A stretch of DNA of 64,000 bases from Nepenthes gracilis (taxonomy: Eukaryota > Streptophyta > Magnoliopsida > Caryophyllales > Nepenthaceae), in NCBI GenBank assembly GCA_033239525.1, contig BSYO01000023.1, forward strand, positions 14,207,304 through 14,271,303. The letters run 5' to 3'. The position numbers were made by a program, and so were the translations under genes. Positions 11,388 through 23,000 of the stretch are shown one piece after another. Numbering within the stretch: position 1 is the stretch's first letter; every line of letters starts with the position of its first letter. The notes beneath the pieces were generated by a model that saw nothing but the letters and a program-made list of their open reading frames with translations, was not told the origin of the DNA and did no database searches.

Positions 11388-12925
11388 TATTATATTATCT
11401 AAAATATTATAAAATATCTCCAACAGTTATTTTAGAATTTATTGTGATAAAATTGTATAAAATTATATTAAATGATACCATAATAAGTCGTGAAATAATA
11501 TTTGTATTTTATTAATGTTATAATTTATTTTTGGTTTATATTAGGTTGATATGTGATGAGTTCAGTTCAAAAATGGGCTAAAAACAGCAAAGTCCAATCA
11601 AAGGGGCACGGGTTCATCCAAGTAGGAAGTCCCAAACCCCTCTATGAAACCCAAAAAATCTTAATGCGCGGCCTATGGGATGCCCCAAACGAGCAACCAA
11701 TTAGCACATCCTTACAACCCGTAAAGACAATTGCAAGCGGTGAGCGCCAACTCAAAAAATATCAGCCAATGACTTAATTTTTTTATTTAAAAAATAGCCT
11801 TAATTTTTTTATTTACTGAACATGTTCTTAGTTTTAAATTTATTTTCTCATGAATTATAATATTATATACAAGATAATATAAAATTAAATAGATATATTA
11901 GATATCATATCATTAAAAAAATACCTATAATAACTTTCAAATATATTCCTATTCTTAGTAATGGTCTTTAAGAGTATGGATATCCTTATGTATTTTAATA
12001 TGTTTTTATTGATATTAATAGATAAAAAAATATTATATTATTAAAAAATATTTTTAAAATAATTATATTTATGACTTATTTTTTATATTAAATTACTTTG
12101 GGAAGACCAAGTCCTCCATGAAAATGATGTGTATTTTTTTGTCAGCGATGACCAAGTCAAGGATGATTTATGGGAACGTTCTTTCGAGCTGGAATTATCC
12201 TCACCGTGAACATCTTTTAATATTTTTAAATTAAAAATATTTAAAAAATATTTTTTTTAATTATTATTAAGCCATTTTAGAATAATATAGAGTCATTTTA
12301 TCTATTTATAAAAAATAATACACGGTCTCCTTTGATATATCTTTTAAATATTTTGATAAATAAATAATAAATCACATTAAAAAAAATCCAACAACATCGC
12401 TCCCATTAAATAATCTAATGCAGGTGCTATAAAATAATCAGAAAAAAATATTAAATTATTATTATTTTAATTTTTATTCTCAATTTTCATTTTAGAGTTT
12501 TTTTTTTATTAAAATTAAACACTGACGCTGGAAATTTCTAAAAGTGTTAAAAAGTCAGAGACTCTTTTTGGTAAAAATATTTATATCAAGAGTGCATCAC
12601 GTCACATCGAAAGTGACGAATAATCACTAAAATTATTATTAAAAATAAAATAGATGATAAAATTGATAAAAAAAAAAAAAAGCAAATTAAGCTGATAAAT
12701 CAAGGGGCTATATATACCTAATCATACGCCCACTTAAACTAAAATTAAAATAAAAAAAAAAGTATAAATCTCTCATGCCATTTTAATTTTTATTTTTCTT
12801 TTTCTATCTCGGTCCAAAAAATAATAATTTTAACACAAATAGATATATAAGTAGATATACAAATAATAATACTCTAATTTATACGCTAACCGTAAACTCA
12901 ATACTATCAAAATTATCAAAAATAG
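11388..12925 (+). repeat. Segmental duplication, copy 2
   Basis: Matches 696-3945 in the same order and orientation. It retains the first 215 bp or so of the solo LTR (from TGATGAG at 11553), then jumps near 11770-11790 to sequence corresponding to about 2618. This removes the rest of the LTR and its right flank. A second, smaller deletion lies near 12330, against 3150-3370 of copy 1. No gene is seen. The left border coincides with the end of LTR A. Confidence 0.8.
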
Positions 12926-12969
12926 ATATAATTTTTACCCTATTTTAATTTTTACCCTATTTATTTTTT

Positions 12970-13333
12970 CATACCAAAAATAATAATGAATGTAAAAATG
13001 AGTATTTCCAAAGAAAATAATAGTGTACAATTAGAATCCCAACTCTGCTTGAGGCTGTTATTGAATGCCACATTGCATACTTAGCCAGGGAGGAAAAAAA
13101 GAAAACAAATGAGAATTCATCAAATTTCAGGTTCCCAGCAACAACGCCGTCTAGGCAGCCCAGAAGGCTGAAGGTCAGTAGTTGAAGGGCAGTGTCTCGA
13201 AATTTCAACACGAAGAAGAAAGGTGCCAACACAGAGACGTTCCCATTTGAGAACGGAGGCATGAAGAAAGCATGTTTATTGGGCGTTGGAATCAGCTGCA
13301 GCAGCCCATCAACGATCTGTTAGCAGAGATCAC
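12970..13333 (+). pseudogene. Unidentified coding-like stretch with one in-frame stop
   Basis: After a possible acceptor (TTAG near 13034), the plus strand reads IPTLLEAVIECHIAYLA, then a Lys/Asn-rich stretch, then RFPATTPSRQPRRLKVSS. A TGA at 13187 follows, and in the same frame the reading continues RAVSRNFNTKK...ETFPFENGGMKKACLLGVG to a TAG at 13333. The composition is protein-like, unlike the AT-rich surroundings. This could be the last exon of a decayed gene, or the TGA could be the true stop with a chance open frame behind it. I do not recognise the family. It lies 0.6 kb beyond the 3' end of PTP1, on the opposite strand. Confidence 0.3.
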
Positions 13334-13950
13334 AGCTGAGGATTATCAATCCGTACACATAAATTTCATGTTTGACACATATGGTTAGTGTTGGAACAGC
13401 AGAAAGGGTTGCTCTTTTGTGATATGAATGTTATGGGTTTAATAATTGTCAGCCAAACATGTTCATGGCCTACCGAATGAACAAATAACGTGACACGACA
13501 TGCTTAACCAGTTTAATAAACATGTGTTTGTGGGGTAAAACAAGGCATATTTAACATGTTAATATGATACGTGACTTGTTATATAGCAGTATACTTGTAA
13601 CACGAGAAGAAACATTTAAATGTTAACCCACAGTTACAACAAAGTTTGGATGGGTCTATAGATTTTAACTGTCCCAGTTCATTATCGTGACAACCCAACG
13701 AATTTATTAAATCGTGTTATTTTTGGGGTTAATGTATCAACATAAAACACAGCACGTTTCATGTTATAGGCCTGTCTACCCATTAATGAGATGAATCTAT
13801 TAGTCACAAACCCAAATCATATAATTTTGTGCGTCTGACATTGACAGGAACAAAGTCTGTATATTTTTCAGGTGATTTCAAAAGTGAAAAAGATGAGATA
13901 ATGAGAGTTCGATTTAGTACAGTACTCATCTGAGACAAACAAGTGTACCA
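13334..13950. other. Region downstream of PTP1, 3' UTR expected
   Basis: No gene is seen. The minus-strand transcript of PTP1 should end here. Several AT-rich stretches could serve as polyadenylation elements, but no single signal can be chosen by eye. Confidence 0.3.
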
Positions 13951-14034
13951 TTAAGAGCTTCCTCCAGCATTTGAATCACAAATGAGCTCTTCCAATTGAT
14001 CAACAATGGCCGCATAGCAGAAGAAATATTGATC
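13951..14034 (-). CDS. PTP1: PTP1 exon 8 (terminal exon)
   Basis: The acceptor ...TTGCCATTGTCTAG is followed in phase 0 by [19 protein letters not shown] and eight more residues, ending NAGGSS and TAA. This is the expected C terminus of plant PTP1 (DQYFFCYNAIVDELEDL...NAGTSS in Arabidopsis). It joins exon 7, which ends in MVQTK, without changing frame. It supplies the second half of the Q-loop and the last helix of the fold. It is too short to be found by ORF length. Confidence 0.9.
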   Translation of the reverse strand, partial: DQYFFCYAAIVDQLEELICDSNAGGSS

Positions 14035-17000
14035 CTAGACAATGGCAAGTTCAAAGAGACCAGATGTTATTTAAGAAGCTTGCTATTACTAGGGTTCTAA
14101 CGCCTGATTTTCTTTATAAGATTAATGACATTATAGTCATATGCATTAAGCAAATATGGTGAATAATTATTTAACAAAAAATTTTGAGAAAAATTTGAAT
14201 TTGATGGAAATTAAGCCAACATCAAAATGACGCCTGTCTCCGTGCTTCTACGTGTTTGAGATTGTTAGAGACATTTGTCTTATTTGCATATTCCGTGACC
14301 ATATGTATTATTTTATTGATGTCGGGTTGTGGGTGGTCGGTTTAAAATTCATTAAAATTCATTGGTCCGCCCTCCACGCGCTCGAGCACCGTCCAAGGAC
14401 CGCCCGCTCGCCTGGTGCCCGCTTGCCGCTCGAGCACATAATCCGAGAATGGGGCTGCTTGATGCGTACTCATTGCGCTCGAGCCTAAAAACCAGAATAG
14501 GGGCCGCTTGATGCATGCTCTCTGGCCGCTCGAGCCGAAATCCCAGAATGGGGGCCGCTCGCTGCGTGCTCGATCCCGGCTCGAGCGGCCGCCCAACGGG
14601 CAGATTTTTGAACGCGTTTTTGGCTCCTCTATAAATATTGGCTTATGTTTTTTCAAACCCGAAGGATTCAAAACTGAATATTTTCGTGCCTCCTTTGAGG
14701 AGAAAGGCTCTTATGCTCCATTGTGATTGTTCCTTTTGAGAAAACCAAAAGCTACAATTTTGAGTTCCATGTTCTAAAGGTTTTCTCATTACTTTTTCTA
14801 TTTCTTTCACCATTAAAGCTTTCATCCTTCTACCTTCGTTGGAGACGATGGTGCGTTGAAGAAGGAGACCCGATCTTGGTTGGCAATTCAAGTGGCACGA
14901 GAGGGAAGATTGGCTTGAAGACGGAAGGTGTCGGTTCGTTGCAGCGGGCAAATCCAAGGAGTTCCTTGGTAGGGATCACGCGTCGGGAGTAAGTCGGCTA
15001 GGTTAGCGTTATTTTTGGGCTGTAAGTTGATTTTCATAGTGCATTGCTTCCCTGGCCGTTGAAGCTCGGAGTGTTTTTCTCGATACTGTGGGTATCGAGT
15101 TTTCACTTCGTCACCAAAAATCGGATCTTTATTATTGTTATTCATTATTATATATATATTGTGCATGCTTATACATCTAGAGATAAATATCCCTTACGTG
15201 TATCGGATATTTAATTTAATTGATTTATTTTATTGCTTCCGCTATACTTATAACGGGGTCGAAACACGGTAGCACCGAAACGTGCTTTTTCAGAGATAAT
15301 AGTTATGCACCTACACGACACCTATGAGGCACTCATGGATAGTTTAGGCAAATTATGCGGTGCCTAAGATACACCTATTGCAGCGCTCATGCACAATTGA
15401 GGCAGAATGCTGGAGTCTGAGGTACACCTAATACAGTGCTTCTACGAGCCTATGCGTCTAGGCGACGTCTGATGCGCACCTAACTAGCACTTATGCACCG
15501 ATTTGGGTATAAAAGGATTTTCACCAATTTCTCTATCATTTCGCGCAGAAAATGAGATTTTAAAGCCTTTTCAACTTAGATATACTAAATATTGATGTGT
15601 ACTTAGATTCGACTTCGAACAGATTCATATTTGTTTTATTGTTTGGATCCGACTCCGTTAACCGAGTCTGAATCCTGCACACCACTATAGTAAACAAGAG
15701 GTCAGGTATAGGCGGGATGTTGTCCGACCGAAAACACTCCGACGCTCAAGTCAGTAACAAGCCTTCGAACTTTAAGAAGGTGAACTGGTAAGTAAAAAGA
15801 GAGAGAACGAGAATGAGATTGGTAGGAGTGTTGGCCTGTAGATGTAGAGACGTCTCGTGACTCATTGAGAGTTTGGTTTCTTGACTCGATATTCGCAAGG
15901 AACGAGTGGAGCTATGTCCTGAAAGCGTTATAGCTTAGAAGGACCGTCCTCAGGGAGCGGGTGCAATCTCTGTAATCTGGAGGCTTGGAGTGGGATTAGC
16001 AAAGTAAGCGTTTGAGAGAAAATATGCTCAAGCACTGCGTTGTATTTTACGTCTGTGTTCGTGATTCAGATCGTGTCCCTCCAGAGTGGAGACTATAGGG
16101 TTATATAGATGATGGGAAGTGTGACATTCCTTGGTTAGGAAGGCGTGATCTCTTGCCTGGTGTTGAGCGGCCTTCCTTGAGTAGGTAGGCTTGACTGGCG
16201 TGATCTAATGGGATCGTTTCCTTTTTAAGTGAGTAACGAGTCTCCAAATTATCTGCCTTCCTTTTGTGTTTGTGTGACTATTAGACTCCATTGTTGGTAA
16301 GGAGAGAAAATCTGGCGCCTTTCTCATGGGGAGGACGCTGAATCTGTTGATACCTTTTTAGAGGAGATTGACTTCAATGAAAGCGTGAAATCACGGCAAG
16401 GACCATTACTTGTCGTGTACAGGAACGCATGCCAAACTGGGCTTGGCCCGTATTAGGTTTTATGTATTTTCACGGCCTGCTGCTACAGTACTTCCGGTTA
16501 ACAGAAATGCTGACCGTTTTGAGGAAGCGCGTTGGCCGTCTGGTTGGCGCGCTAGGCGGTCAACGCTTGCGTTGACCATCTAAAGCGCATTTGAACTTTT
16601 CTAGACTTTGGGCCGTTTTTCTTATTGAGTCTGTTAGCTACAGGCCTACCCATCACTAGCCTCTCATGCTGGTGGTCAGGATTCTGGCCTCCGGCATGTT
16701 TATGATGGGATGTGCTTGTTTTTGTTGGCGGAATCATTGTCCATCTGAAGAGGAGCCTTTAGTACTTCCAAAACGTTGACCGAATTTGTTGACCGTTCTT
16801 GGGAAGTTTCTGGGCAACTTGGAGAAGGAAGGGTTGGTCATTAGTCGTCCTGTCAGAAAAGCGTGCCATGTGTCTCTATGCGGCACGGTCAAGATCCCGG
16901 TATTTAATGAGCCGGAGGATCTGATTCGACAGCCTTCTTTTAGAAAAACGACACGCGGCGGTAATGATGGCGCAAGCTTTTGAGACAGTTTTGTGTTCAC

Positions 17001-20000
17001 ACGGGTTTTTAAACCGCTTGTTTGTTTCATTTTGAATTTCCTATGCCTTCCTTGTTGCTTCGTCTTCTTTATTCCGTTTGAGAAGAAAAAAACCCTAACT
17101 CTGACCATGGCTTCCATCGCCGACATTGCCTTCGTCTTGAGAGAAAATGACGTGAAAGTCTTGTACGTTGAGTACAACATTCCACAAGAGATCGGCTTCC
17201 GCGTTCCAGGGAAGGACGACAGAGCTTTTTTGGCGCCCACGGGCTTCATGACCGTCTATGAAGCCCAATTAAGGAGTGGGCTCCGCCTTCCAGTCCCCGA
17301 CGAGCTGATATCGATTTTTCGGGCGCTTTAGGTCCCTATTGCTCAGTTTCATGCCAACGCTGTCAAGTACCTGTCCTCCATTTGCATTTTCCTTCGTCAA
17401 CACTTGAGGCTGTTGACGATGTCAATGGTTAGGGGGATCTTTAAGATCAATCAGGGAGCGGACTGGTTTTCTTTATCCCCCCACAGCGGTTTCAAGATAA
17501 GCACCACCATATACGACTCCCTTAAGAACTGGAAGAACCGGTTCTTTTTTGTTAATGTGGGAGAGTCCTGGCCCTTGCCAAAGGAGTGGGGTCAAGTGCC
17601 TGAGGTGTATACGGGGCCGCCTTCGGAGGCGGAGACGGCGTCCCTAGAGTGGCTGGTTAAGCCGGTGGAGAAGAATCTAGGAGACTTTCGGTGGGACCAC
17701 TTGATTTCTCATGTGGAGGCAAAAAAGGCCAAGTGGGGGCCTTCGTCTCCAGTCCAGAAATTGAAAATCCCGTTGCCGAAGGTTTTGCAGAGAAAGAAGA
17801 GGAAGAAGGGTTTTATCATTAGTCCCCGCCCGTCTGATGCAAGTCATCCCAGTCCAAGGCAAAAGAAGGCGGCCTCGGTGGCGCCTTCTTCGTTGTCGTC
17901 AGGGCCTGACTACCTCTTTGCTGGGCGTTTTGCGGGAGTTGGCACCGCATCTGGGATAGAAGTGGAGCTGGCCCTTAAGGGTTATGAGGCCAGGTTGAGC
18001 GGCGGTGTTGTTCTGGCGTAGCCTGCGTCGTCAGGGTCGGCTCGGGAGCCATCCATCAAGGTGCCTGGGCTGTAGGAGCCGTCAGTTGGATCGCCTGTTG
18101 TGGTAATTCCGGCGGAGGAGCAGGAGCAGATTTTGGAGCCCCCCATCGTTCCCAGAGAACCAGCCAGGGCGGAGGATACTCTAGAGGATCCCATGACGAA
18201 GTTCATGGCTGAGGTCGCCACCAGCCTTGCTGACGTGCGTTCCCTTCCTGGCTCACCGCCTTTTGTGTCGGAACTCGGTGCGAAGCCAGATAGGCCAGCA
18301 CGAAGAATTTGGGAAGTATAAATTCTATTGCCCGCCTTATCTTTTGATTTGCCTTTTCTAACCCCCTTTTTTGTGCAAGCTGACAAAGTATCGAGCACAG
18401 TTGCTAAAGCGCTCAGTCAGAGAGACATGGTGATCTCCGACAGGGACAGGGAGATCGCCTAGCTCGATGCTAAGCTGGTGGCTCTGGGGGTGGAGTACCG
18501 AGAGGACGCGGCTGCCTTGGAGTATGTTCTGGCAGGCATGGATGCGGAGAACTTGAGCTTAAAAGCAGAGGTCGCCCGTTTGAAGGAGGAGAACGAACGT
18601 GCTAAAGGGCGCCTTGATCAACTTGTTGGGCAAATGGCTACCCTAGAGAATGACCTGAGCCTCCACATCCGTCCCCACGAGGTTCAGGGCATGATGTTGG
18701 CGTGGTTGTGGGAAGTGATCAACATTAGCCGGTGTATTGTGCGACTGGTTGATCATAACTTCCCTGTGGATCTTATCAATTTGTCTAATCGTCGGATATA
18801 GCATCGCGGCTTGACCTCGTGGGGAGCCTCGAGATGCATAAGGGCCCCGCATTTTGCCTCCATAGCTTTTGTGATTGTAATTTTTTTATACATTTTTTTT
18901 TTTTGAATTTGATGATGTATCTTACCATTTAGCAATAATACAAGTAGCTTCGTGCATGTCACACGCTCTTACCTTTGCATTTTGCTTCTTTGCCTTTCTT
19001 AGTGGCCAATTGGGCAGGATTCCTACGAGTTGGCTGCCCGCCTTTCTTTTGGGGCGTTCATGGCATTTTCTAGGCCGTCGCGTATGTTAAGCCGGCTTAG
19101 AATTCACCTATGAGTAAAGCTTGACTGCGCTGCCCAGGTGTAGACTTGGGCGGCCTGCTTTGCTAGAGCGTTTTGCTCCAGTCGACCATCGTTGGCTGAT
19201 CACGCTATCTCTTTATGAATGAGGTTGTCGCGTGTGCTGCGTTAGCCCCCTAAGATTTTTTCGACCGCTAATGGGCCACTTGGATGACCAATGTTTAGAT
19301 ACAACCACTCATGGGCCGCCCGAATGACCAGGGATTAAATACGACCACTCATGAACTGCCTGGATAACCAGGGTTTATATACGACCGCTCATGGGCCGCC
19401 TGGATGACTAGGGTTTAGTAACGAGAGGGTGAAGACCCTCCTGACTTAGGGGCAGCCTAGGTCATTTCGAACCTGCAATGAAAACCACATATATATGCAC
19501 ACGCAACATGCTAAGGAAACACTTGTTTTACTAATTGAATCGTGCACACAAATGACCACATATAATTATGCAAAATACATACCTAGGTCTCTACTGGAAG
19601 TAGCGTTTGAGGTGGATCGCGTTCCACATTCGTGGGACCAACTTTTTGTCCTAGTTACGGAGCTTGTATGTCCCATTTCGCACGACGGCGGAGACTAAAA
19701 AAGGCCCTTCCTAATTTGGGTAGATCTTGTTCCGGCCGACCACCTTTACTGTAGCCTGATACTCCGTAAGATTAAGTCTCTGACATCGAACTGCTTCGCT
19801 TTTACTTTCTTGTTGTAGTAGCGGGCGACTCGATGTTGGTAGGCTGCAATCCGTATTTTAGCGGCATCGTAGGCTTCTTTTAGTAAGTTTAGGTGTTCCC
19901 AGATTTTCTGGGAGTTACCCTGCGGGTCGAAAGATTCCACCCTAAGACTTGGAAGCCCGATTTCGACCAGGATCACCACTTCAGTCATGTAACAGAGGTT

Positions 20001-23000
20001 GAAGGGTGTCTCACGCGTTTGTCTATTTGGAGTTGTTCGGTAAGACCAAAGGATTGAGGCGAGTTCGTCTACCCAGGAGCCTCCTGCGTCTTCCAGCTTG
20101 GTCTTGAGCCTGTGGAGTAGCGTTCGATTCGTGACCTCCACCTGTCAATTCGTTTGGGGGTATGCCACCGAAGTGTGGACCAGCCTAATCCCAAAGCTGG
20201 TGCAATACTTGATGTAGCGTTTCTCCAAGAATTGGATTCCGTTGTCAATCACAATGACCTCTGGAACGCCAAATCTACTAATGATGTTCTGGCGGACGAA
20301 CACAAGTGCGTTGTGTTCTGTGATTTTGGCCAGCGGGACGGCTCGACCCACTTTGTGAAGTAGTCGATATCCGCTATGATGAATTTTCTTTACCCGGTTG
20401 CAATGGAAAATGGGCCAAAAATATCGAGCCCCTATTGCGCGAACGGTCGCGGCGCCCGAAGGGATTTCAGCTTGGCGGACTGCTGCTGGCGAAGGTTGCC
20501 ATGAAGCTGGCAGCTTACGCACCTTTTTACAAACTCGAGTGCATCCTTTTTCATCGAGGGCCAATAGTAGCACTACCGCATGATCTTGAATGCTAGGTTT
20601 TTGCCGCCCACGTGCGATCCGTAAATCCCAAGGTGCACTTCGTTCAAGACGTAGTTCGCCTCTTCTGGGGTTAGGCAACAGAGGTACAGAGTCGAGTAAC
20701 CGCGGCGATACAGCCGCTCGTCGACTATAGTGTACCAGCCGGCCGTTCTCTTTATCCACCTGGCCTCTTCTACGTCTTCAGGTAACGTTTAGTCCGCCAG
20801 ATACCTTAGGTAGAGTGTCGTCCAATTTTTCGTCTCGGAGACCTGCTTTGCCTCCTGTCCCTCTATACTGGGACGTTCAGGACAGCCCTCATGTTCTTCG
20901 AATACTGTTCTGCATTTTCGGCAGCCACTGCTCTTGCCAGCTGATCAGCCTTCTAGTTTTCAATTCTAAGAACATGAACCAAGGTTAGATTGTCAAAGTT
21001 GCGGACGGCCTCCCTTGTCCTGGCCAAGTATTTGGCCATATGCAGGTTGTTTGCCTAGAAGTTCCTATTAACCTGGTTGACGATCAGTTCGGAGTCGTTG
21101 TAAACAGCTAGCCGCTTGGCTAGCACTCCTTTGCTAATTTTAACCCGACTAGCAGGGCTTCATATTCGGCAACATTGTTGGTGGTCGGGAAGTCGAGTCT
21201 AAGCGAGTATTTCACCTCAAACCCGTCAGGAGTCGTAAGGACCACCCCTGCTCCACTGCCTGTATTTGTGGATGATCTATCCACGTAGAGTACCCATTCT
21301 GGAGCCTTCATGCACTGTTCCGCATTCTTTGAGGGCTACTTTTCGAGAAACGGGGTCGTGGTTTAATCAATGAAGTAGGCCAGAGCCTGTACCCTTATGG
21401 CCGGCCTAGGTCTGAACTCAAGTCGAACTCGTCCAATTCGATAGCCCATTTTACCAGTCGCCCAGAAATATTAGGTTTCTGGAGTATGTTCTTTAGAGGC
21501 TGGTAAGTGAGAACTACGATGCGGTGCATTTGAAAGTAAGGCCTTATTTTTCGCGCAGAGAATATGAGAGCTAATGCCAACTTTTCTGTGCGCGGGTAGC
21601 GCGTCTCTGGGTCGGTCAGTGTTTTGCTCACATAGTAGACCGGCCGTTGGGTATCGGAGTCCTAGTGTACAAGGACGAAGTTGAGGGACACCTCTGATAC
21701 TGCCAAGTAGAAGTACAGCTCTTCGCCGACCTTGGGTGATGTTGGTAACGGCGGGCTAGCCAGGTACTGCTTCAACTCATTGAAGGCCGCCTAGCAATCT
21801 GCCGTCCATTGGAATTCGTTTGATTTTATTCCCCTCAAAGCCTTAAAAAATGGCTGATACTTCTCACCAGACTTCGCTAGGAAGCGAGACAAGATTGTCA
21901 ACCGTCCAGTCAGTCGCTGGACATCTTGACGCTTCGTGGGGGAGCAATGTCCGCAAGGGCCTTGATTTTCTTTGGGTTTGCCTCGATCCCTCGTTGGGAG
22001 ACAATAAAACCTAAGAATTTTTCCGAAGCTACTCCGAAGATACACTTAGCCGAATTCAACTTCATTTGATACTCACGGAGCACCTCAAACGACTACGCCA
22101 GATCGCAGATATGGTCGCCTGTAACTCTGCTTTTGACAAGCATGTCGTCAACATAGACTTCCATATTGCAGCCGATCTATTTTTTGAATATTTTATTTAC
22201 CAACCCCTGGTAGGTGGCTCCTGCGTTCTTTAGTTCAAAGGACATCACCTTATAGGAGTAGGTCCTTTGGCCTGTTATAAACGAGGTATACTCTTCGTCC
22301 TCCGAACTCATCCGGATCTGGTTACAACCTGAATAGGCATCCATGAAACTCAAGGCTCATACTCGGACGTCGAGTCTATCAGCAGGTCAATCCTGGGTAA
22401 AGGAAAGCTGTCCTTTGGGTAGACTTTGTTAACATCGGTGAAATCGACTCACATTCTCTACTTCCCGTTACTCTTCTTTACCAAGACTACGTTGGAGGGT
22501 CAATCAGGGTATTGAACCTCCCTAATGAATCCAGCATCCAGTAATTTCTTTACTTTCTCCCGGATGGCGATCAACTTTTTCACTGAATGGTTTCTCCGCT
22601 TCTGCTTGACGGGTTTTTGCTCCGAGTCGAGGTCCAACTTGTGGACAATTACCCGGTCCGAAATCCCAGACATATCAGCGGAAGTCCATGCAAAGATGTC
22701 AGCATTCCGTCGCAGGAATGTGATCAGTTCTTTGCATAGCGCACCGGTGAGTGAGCCACTAGTTCATATGCACCTTTCTGGATCTTCCAGATTCAGTGGG
22801 ACTAAGTCGGTTGCCTCACCGAATTGCGCTGGTTGCAAGGTTGTCTCGTCTCGATGGTCAAGTTCTTTGATGCTTTGGGTGCTGTCGTTAGAAGCGATTT
22901 GGGACATGTAGCATGTCCGTCCAGTGACTTGGTTCCTCAGTACTTCGCCCACACTGTATGGCGTTAGAGATTTCATTTTAAATTGTGGTATTGAAGTGAC

